A stretch of DNA of 64,000 nucleotides from Sphingopyxis sp. LC81. GTDB lineage: Bacteria > Pseudomonadota > Alphaproteobacteria > Sphingomonadales > Sphingomonadaceae. Location of the stretch: NCBI RefSeq assembly GCF_000756375.1, contig NZ_JNFD01000001.1, positions 186,001 through 250,000 on the forward strand. The letters are read 5' to 3'. The position numbers were made by a program, and so were the translations under genes. The notes under the pieces were generated by a model. The model saw only the letters and a program-made list of their open reading frames with translations, made no database searches and had not been told where the DNA came from. The first letter of the stretch is position 1. The number at the start of each line of letters is the position of its first letter. Of this stretch, positions 59,601-64,000 are shown in pieces.

Positions 59601-61759
59601 CCGTTCGCATCCTTCACCTCGGCAACGAGGCGGTTTTCGCCTTCGCGGATCTCGAGCCCGCGCCACAGGCTGACCGCGACGCTGCCGTCGGCTGACTTGC
59701 TCACGCCCTCGAAGGTCAGCGCGTCGGCGGGCTTGCCGTTGACGCGGAGCGAGACCGTCTGCCCCGGGGCGTGCTTGATCGCGGCGCGGATCGCCTTCGC
59801 GCGCGGATTGTGGTCTGCGTCGGGGAAAAGCCAGCCGATGCCTGGTGCCTGGCCCGTGAGCCAGTCGCGACCGGCGCCGGCGGCTTCGGGATCGCTCAGC
59901 ACCTTGGGCGCTTCGACAGCCATTTTGTTGGGCGCGGCGCGGGGGGCGCTCGCAATGGCGCGGAAGTCGGCACGCTTCAGGGCACCACCCCGGCCCTCGA
60001 CAAAGCGCGAGATTGCGCTGCCGGCGCTCTGTGTCGAACGCGCGCAGTCGATCGCCTCGCGATCGAGCGGCAAGGTCGACGGGTCGATCTGCACGACATG
60101 CAGGCCGGGCCGTACACCCTCGAAATGATAGCGGCCGTCCGCGTCGGTGACGGTATAGCTGCCGTCCTGAAGCATCACGCGCACGCCCATGATCCCGTCC
60201 GCCTTGCCCGGATCGACACGGCAGCCGCCGTCGGTGATGCGGCCGATGATCGTCATCCGGTCGCCGAGCTGGTCGCGTTTGATCGATATCGTCGCTTCGG
60301 CGATGTTGCTCGTCGATCCGCGGTTGTCGGTTGCGGTGGCGCGGTTGAGCGCATTGCCCGGCTGCGCCGACACGATGACTTCGGCCAGATAGGTGAGCAA
60401 CGCCGAACGCGCTGCTGCGATGCCGGGCAGGGGGACCGCGAACTCGCGGCCGTTGGCGGCGACATCTGCTGCGACGCGGACGCCATCGACGCGAACGGTA
60501 TCGGCGCGCAGGCGCATCCCCCCCGGGAGGATGTCGCGCACCGTCACCGCGCCGGTGGTGCGCCGCGTGTCACGGTTCGCAACCTCGATGCGATACTGGA
60601 TCACGTCGCCGGGCACCGCGACCTGGGTCGAGGTCGTCTTGCGCAGGATCAGCGGCAGCCCGGGCTGGTCGACCGGAATGTCGACGCGCACCGGCGCCGG
60701 ACTGTTCAGCGTGAAGACATTGCCATAGCTCGCACCGGTGATCGTGAACGGCTGGCCGTCGTCGGGACGCCGCAGACCGGCGAGGTCGGCGGCGCTCGAC
60801 CGCGATGGAGCGGTGTAGGGCGCCGGCGGCGCGACGATCAGGCGGTAGGTGCCCGGCGCGACAAAGGGAAAGCGATAGTCGCCCGGCGGGAAATTATACG
60901 TCGTGCCGCCCGCGTCGGTGACGCTCTGACCGGTGACCACGCTCGACGGATAGGCCGAGACGCCATCGTCGCCGAACACTTGCGCGGGCTGGCCGGTCAC
61001 GGCGTCGACGAGCGTCACACGGCTTCCCGCGACGGGGGCGCCGTCGCCGCTGTCGAAAACGATGCCGAAGGGATCGACGAGGAAGTTGATCGTCGCCAGC
61101 GCGATGAGATTGGCATTCGCCTGGTCGGTAACGCGGAGCGCGAGCGGCGCGCCCGGGTTGACCGACAGGCGGCAATCGCCCTGAACCACCGCGGGCGGAG
61201 CGCCGACCGTGTTGATGAAACCGACGAATTCGCCGCTGTTGTTGGCGGTCTCGGTCAGGACGATCTGCTCGCTGTCGCCATTCTCGAGCTCGAGGGTGAC
61301 TGGCAGGGTGTCGCGCTGCTGCGGATCGGCATTGGCCGACGCGAGCGTGACACCGACGACCAGCACTTCGCCGGCGCGGAAATTATCGGTGCTTTGCAGC
61401 GCCGCGGGTGCGGTCGATATGCCTTCGTAGACGCCGCCAAGCGGGATGGTGCTGCTGGCGCCGCGCGCCGCCGCGTTGCGCGCGTTCGCACGACTGCACT
61501 GGGTCGGAGCCAGCGGCACCGATTTGGTGCCGCCACCGCTCGTCAGGCGATATGTCGCAATCGTCGGCGGTGGTGCAGGGCGTGGCGTGACCGTCACGTC
61601 GACGCGGTTTGACAGCGCCTGTCCGGGCTGCCCGTCATGCGTCCACTGCGCCGAAGCGGTGTTGGTAATGACCTGTGCACGCGCTGCTGGGGTCGCGGGC
61701 AGCAGTGCTGCCGCGACCAGCGCGGTCACAAGGCCGAAATATTTTGTTCCGAGTGCCAT
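56654..61759 (-). CDS. large outer-membrane DUF11-type protein with C-terminal barrel-like region
   Basis: A 1701-residue exported protein. The signal peptide runs to about residue 28 (ALLPATPAARAQ). DUF11-like repeats follow, clearest near residues 365-490 (LILRKTTSTQVAVPGDVIQYRIEV, shown in parts), and a carboxypeptidase-regulatory-like module lies near 520-560 (GVRVMLQDGSYTVTDADGRY). From about residue 867 the sequence is amphipathic beta-strand-rich, as in an outer-membrane barrel, with DYLSGTIRFREPV near residue 1056. It ends FDQTSFAGLGL rather than with an aromatic residue. It is the last of a four-gene minus-strand set. Function unknown; adhesion or surface assembly is plausible. Confidence 0.8.
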   Translation of the reverse strand: MALGTKYFGLVTALVAAALLPATPAARAQVITNTASAQWTHDGQPGQALSNRVDVTVTPRPAPPPTIATYRLTSGGGTKSVPLAPTQCSRANARNAAARGASSTIPLGGVYEGISTAPAALQSTDNFRAGEVLVVGVTLASANADPQQRDTLPVTLELENGDSEQIVLTETANNSGEFVGFINTVGAPPAVVQGDCRLSVNPGAPLALRVTDQANANLIALATINFLVDPFGIVFDSGDGAPVAGSRVTLVDAVTGQPAQVFGDDGVSAYPSSVVTGQSVTDAGGTTYNFPPGDYRFPFVAPGTYRLIVAPPAPYTAPSRSSAADLAGLRRPDDGQPFTITGASYGNVFTLNSPAPVRVDIPVDQPGLPLILRKTTSTQVAVPGDVIQYRIEVANRDTRRTTGAVTVRDILPGGMRLRADTVRVDGVRVAADVAANGREFAVPLPGIAAARSALLTYLAEVIVSAQPGNALNRATATDNRGSTSNIAEATISIKRDQLGDRMTIIGRITDGGCRVDPGKADGIMGVRVMLQDGSYTVTDADGRYHFEGVRPGLHVVQIDPSTLPLDREAIDCARSTQSAGSAISRFVEGRGGALKRADFRAIASAPRAAPNKMAVEAPKVLSDPEAAGAGRDWLTGQAPGIGWLFPDADHNPRAKAIRAAIKHAPGQTVSLRVNGKPADALTFEGVSKSADGSVAVSLWRGLEIREGENRLVAEVKDANGATIETLERSVHYSITPMRAALIREKSVLVADGVTRPVIAVRLTDRDGKPIRAGLTGDFSVPAPYYPAVEADAQQARQLAGLERAQPVWKIDGDDGIATIELEPTTASGTLAMEFTFRDDKVTRKQTIETWLDPGDRPWTVVGFAAGTLGYNTLDDRMEPVAETLDDLNADARLALYAKGRVRGKWLMTLAYDSDKDKDDARFGGVIDPRAYYTIYADRNETRYDAASVRKLYLRLERPQFYAMFGDIETGISEPQLARYQRALNGGKAEYRGRNIAATAFVADTPYRFRRDEIQGNGLTGPYQLGAKDILPNSERIVIETRDRLHSERIVDSVSLSRHVDYDIDYLSGTIRFREPVLSRSSNLDPQFIVAEYEVDGVGQRVLNAGGRVSYQSNDEKLRVGATLIHDEDGNAKTNLGGIDARYRPTIETEVRAELAVSDAKAVNGSTTADGVAKAWLIEAEHHSSNADFLAYVRERETGFGTGQLNSGENGTRKFGFDARVKASRTLSVTGSAWQEDYLETSARRRAARALVEYDNGTSVARAGLTHADDRLTDGTRNRSNIVQLGATQRLMGKRLELDAQTEFALGGKDASIDFPTRHRLGARFAINRDVNLVGSYEIADGDTIKARTARLGFDLTPWLGARLLATANQQEIGEYGPRSFAAYGLSQSLKLGERWSVDVSLDGNRTIGGIRAGDVLNTEHPVASGGFLGTGGTLTEDFLAISTGATYRADRWTLTGRAEYRDGEIANRYGLTLGGLRQLGEGRALGALFTYAKASGSGTTPTTEVINFEMSWAHRPADSRISWLNKSEFRSDKVRGAVAGQAGPIGGPSLTIDGDATSRRLLNSLSVNWLPLGERGEDGMWYERAEIDVFWGTRYNFDRFGADDVKGWSNLIGADFRFNLGEHVDVGASGTARVGTDSDTVSWAGGPTVTLAPMKNANITFGYNFAGFHDRDFEDARFSRSGAYVTFKLKFDQTSFAGLGL

Positions 61760-61824
61760 AAGCCCCGAAGGGGGCGGCGGAGTCCGGCTTCGCCAGTGCC
61801 TCCGCTGCCCCGTCCGTTACCCGA

Positions 61825-62889
61825 TCAGTTGACCGTCGCGCGGAAGACGAGCGTGCGTGTGGCACCCGCCGCGACGGTCGCGATGGTCCCCGAAACGTTC
61901 GGCGCGGCATAGCTGCCGCCCGCAGCGCCGTCGGCGTTGCAGGTTCCCGCGGTGACGGTGCCGTTCAGCAGGATTGTGCCTGCGCTGAACGTCAACTGGC
62001 CGGGGACCGGATCGTTGATGAGGACCGACGTCGCGTCGGCGCTGCCGGTGTTGGCGACCGCGATGCAATATTCGACGACCGCACCCGGGATCAGCTTCGG
62101 ATTCGTCGTGTTGTTGAACGGATCCGAAATGACGCGGCTGGTCTTGGTGACACCCAGCGTTGCGGTGACCACGGTATAGTCGTCGTTGTCGCTATGCGAT
62201 GCGTCGCGCGCCGCGTCGCCCGTCACGCCGGCGATGTCGGCAAAGACCGTATCCTTGCCCGCGGTGTTTGCGCCGGTGGTTTCGGTGATCGCCGCACCCT
62301 GCGTGCCGGCAAGCCCACCCTCGCGTGCGGTCGCTCGCAACGTCACCCCGGCGACCGCATTGTTCGTGAGTCCCGCCGGAATGTCGGAGACGACGAACAG
62401 GCGAATCGCCGTGTCGGTGACGATCTCGTCGACATAAGCGGTGACGAGCGCATCGCCGACATCCCAGCTGCCGATCGTACCCGTCGACGTATTGTCGCGG
62501 TAAATCCGGACGTTATTGGCGTTGAACGTGTCGGTGCCGCCGTGCGAGGCGGTGCCGCCGACGATCTGCGACGCGACAAGCGCGAAGTCGAGCACCTCGT
62601 TCGAGCTGTTGGTCAGCTGGAACGTCGTGACGGCATTCGTTTGGCCCGGCACGACATTGGTCGTGACCGTGCCGACTTCTTCGACGAGCAGGTTGATCTT
62701 GCGGTCGACAGTGAAATTGTTCGACGCGCTCTGCTGAGTCTGGCTGACGCCCCCGACCTGAAAATCGACGGTGGCGGTATTGGTGATCGTGGTGCCCGCG
62801 GTCGTTCCGGCGGCAAAGGCCGGCGTGGCGGCGACGCTCGAAAGCGCCGCCAGACCGATGGCACCCATATAAGTCAGCTTGCTGGTCAT
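61825..62889 (-). CDS. secreted DUF11-domain protein
   Basis: A 354-residue exported protein: signal peptide MTSKLTYMGAIGLAALSSVA to AFAA, beta-rich repeats, and a C-terminal DUF11 domain (about residues 245-354: PGAVVEYCIAVANTGSADAT, then DPVPGQLTFSAGT). ATG at 62889 follows AGGAG; an ATG at 62910 would add seven residues. Two cysteines (EYCIAV and GTCNAD) may form a disulfide. It lies 65 bp upstream of the large outer-membrane gene on the same strand, which it may help present on the surface. Confidence 0.8.
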   Translation of the reverse strand: MTSKLTYMGAIGLAALSSVAATPAFAAGTTAGTTITNTATVDFQVGGVSQTQQSASNNFTVDRKINLLVEEVGTVTTNVVPGQTNAVTTFQLTNSSNEVLDFALVASQIVGGTASHGGTDTFNANNVRIYRDNTSTGTIGSWDVGDALVTAYVDEIVTDTAIRLFVVSDIPAGLTNNAVAGVTLRATAREGGLAGTQGAAITETTGANTAGKDTVFADIAGVTGDAARDASHSDNDDYTVVTATLGVTKTSRVISDPFNNTTNPKLIPGAVVEYCIAVANTGSADATSVLINDPVPGQLTFSAGTILLNGTVTAGTCNADGAAGGSYAAPNVSGTIATVAAGATRTLVFRATVN

Positions 62890-62963
62890 AGCTGAGCTCC
62901 TGGGCTTCATGTTGGTTGCCGTTTCCCCACCGCTGGCAACCGTTAAGCGGTTTTATTCCTTCG

Positions 62964-63428
62964 CTATTTGACAACTCCCCGAAACATGAGCTTGCCCGTG
63001 CCACCGACCGGGATCGGCTTCTGGAAAGCCCAGCGGACATGCGTGACATCGGCGGGCTGCGCCGCGCGGCGCGAGCCGTCGGTCATCGGAACCGAAAGGT
63101 CGGCAAGCAGTCCCCACTGCTTGCCGCCGTCGACCGAGACGAACGGCCGCGTGTCGCCGGAGTCGGCAAAGCGGACCGCCGACGGCATCGGGTTGGTGAT
63201 CACGAACTTGTCGGCGGGCTGCGCGCCGGCGTTGCGATAGTTCAGCACGAAGACGAGCCGGTCGCCCGGAACGACGACCTTCGGTTCTTCGAGCAGGATT
63301 TTCTGCTTGCCCTCGGCGTCGGTCGATACGCGTTCGACGAACACGGCATTGTCGAGCGCGACCTGGTTCGCGGCGAGCGCCTGGGCCGGCATCAGTGCGG
63401 CGAGCAAAAGGAAAAGGACGGTGCGCAT
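62964..63428 (-). CDS. small secreted DUF11-like protein
   Basis: A 154-residue exported protein: signal peptide MRTVLFLLLAALMPAQALAA, then one DUF11-like beta domain (VPGDRLVFVLNYRNAGAQPA and ITNPMPSAVRFADSGD). There are no cysteines in the mature part. ATG at 63428 follows GGAG; upstream in-frame ATGs at 63434 and 63440 are alternatives. It lies 11 bp after the previous gene's stop and 74 bp before the next, inside the DUF11 cluster. Confidence 0.78.
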   Translation of the reverse strand: MRTVLFLLLAALMPAQALAANQVALDNAVFVERVSTDAEGKQKILLEEPKVVVPGDRLVFVLNYRNAGAQPADKFVITNPMPSAVRFADSGDTRPFVSVDGGKQWGLLADLSVPMTDGSRRAAQPADVTHVRWAFQKPIPVGGTGKLMFRGVVK

Positions 63429-63439
63429 ACGCATCTCCA

Positions 63440-64000
63440 TCAATCGATCGTGGTACGGAAGGTGACGGTGCGGGTCTGGCCGCCGGCGACGGTGCCGAGC
63501 GCGACGTTGATCCGCGTGCCGTTGTAATCGCCCGCATCGGCGTCGGCCGCGTCGGACAGCCCGCTGCCGCCGAGCGTGATCGAGCCGGGCACATAGCTGG
63601 TGTCCGCGGGAATATTGTCGGTGATCGCAAGCCCGCTGACCGAGCCGCTGCCCGCGACGGTCGCGACGATCGTATAGGTGATGATCGCGCCGGGGACCGG
63701 ATCGGCCGTGCCGAGCGAATTGGTCACGACTGCCGATTTGACGAGCGTTACGGTGGCCGCTGAGACGACATACGCGCCCGAATCCGTGCCATCGGCGCCA
63801 GTCGATCCGACGACAGCGTCGCCGCCGCCTTCGCCCTGGCCAGCAAAGCTGTCACCGGGATCGCCGGTGCCCGTCTTCGCTGCCGCGACGAGGCTGACGA
63901 TGCCGCGATTGCCATCGACAACCGTTCCCGGCGTCGTTGCGAGAACGAAGACCGTGATGCTCTGGTCGGGGTTCAGCGACGGATCGTTCGCGCCCGGCGT
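63440..64000 (-). CDS. DUF11-domain protein, N-terminus beyond window
   Basis: An open frame from the window edge to the stop at 63440 gives the last 186 residues of a larger protein. A DUF11 domain is clear at its end: GAIITYTIVATVAGSGSVSG, then NIPADTSYVPGSITLGG and GGQTRTVTFRTTID. The preceding part is Gly/Asp-rich. It has the same ending style (TVTFRTTID versus LVFRATVN) as the 354-residue protein two genes downstream. It is the first gene of this cluster seen here. Confidence 0.8.
   Translation of the reverse strand, partial: TPGANDPSLNPDQSITVFVLATTPGTVVDGNRGIVSLVAAAKTGTGDPGDSFAGQGEGGGDAVVGSTGADGTDSGAYVVSAATVTLVKSAVVTNSLGTADPVPGAIITYTIVATVAGSGSVSGLAITDNIPADTSYVPGSITLGGSGLSDAADADAGDYNGTRINVALGTVAGGQTRTVTFRTTID

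Noticed and set aside
59771-61612. Long plus-strand open frame opposite the 1701-residue DUF11 protein
   Set aside because: The minus-strand gene has a signal peptide and domain structure. The plus frame shows only charged low-information sequence.
1-64000. Genomic island, prophage or insertion sequence
   Set aside because: No integrase, transposase, phage genes or direct-repeat boundaries were seen. The three tRNA genes have no partial copies nearby, and codon use is even apart from the AT-rich gaps noted.

Overview
The window looks like core chromosome of a high-GC alphaproteobacterium of the order Sphingomonadales, most like Sphingopyxis or a close sphingomonad. The reasons are the codon and GC bias, a CpdR regulator beside an N-formylglutamate amidohydrolase, an EipA (DUF1134) protein, the three-gene cytochrome bc1 operon, many TonB-type and DUF11 surface proteins, and an interspersed palindrome of a type common in these genomes. 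I saw no transposase, integrase, phage gene or CRISPR array.

Layout. 1-6.0 kb: phosphoglycolate phosphatase (cut by the window edge), glmU, a chain of overlapping GNAT and small genes, a VapBC-type toxin-antitoxin pair, and glmS. 6-16 kb: mixed metabolic genes (HAD phosphatase, Tat-exported dienelactone hydrolase, ASCH/winged-helix protein, DUF411 protein, aldo/keto reductase, LysE exporter with Lrp regulator, flavin monooxygenase), then argD-argF-hslO behind a probable promoter and attenuator-like leader. 16-27 kb: queC-queE, lipB, two paralogous membrane proteins, hemF-trmL, petABC, an apt gene altered by a 10-bp tandem duplication, and a diguanylate cyclase. 27-31 kb: eipA, tRNA-Ser, an OmpR/histidine kinase pair and a separate LuxR-type response regulator.

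31-40 kb is a type I secretion cassette: a 1928-residue animal-type haem peroxidase with RTX calcium repeats, its ABC transporter and its HlyD-type adaptor. A strong terminator lies between cargo and transporter. 40-47.6 kb is an iron region: a Fur-like operator precedes PepSY, DUF2271, DUF4198 and ApbE genes, which form a candidate periplasmic flavin-based electron-transfer module. A convergent set on the other strand has a siderophore receptor with its own Fur-like box, a PiuC/YbiX dioxygenase and a TonB-like protein. Together they suggest siderophore uptake coupled to periplasmic reduction.

47.6-56.6 kb: an alpha/beta hydrolase, a dienoyl-CoA reductase-like SDR, tRNA-Val, cpdR, N-formylglutamate amidohydrolase, a strong small-RNA candidate beside tRNA-Pro, a short RadC-like protein divergent from thyA, and the branched-chain 2-oxoacid dehydrogenase operon. 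56.6-64 kb: a minus-strand cluster of four secreted DUF11-type proteins, ending in a 1701-residue predicted outer-membrane protein; its first gene runs off the window.

The most interesting items are the Fur-linked flavinylation module, the CCUCC-type small RNA, the DUF11 surface cluster, the RTX peroxidase cassette with its internal terminator, the argDF leader and the apt frameshift. All functions are inferred from reading the sequence; no database search was run.
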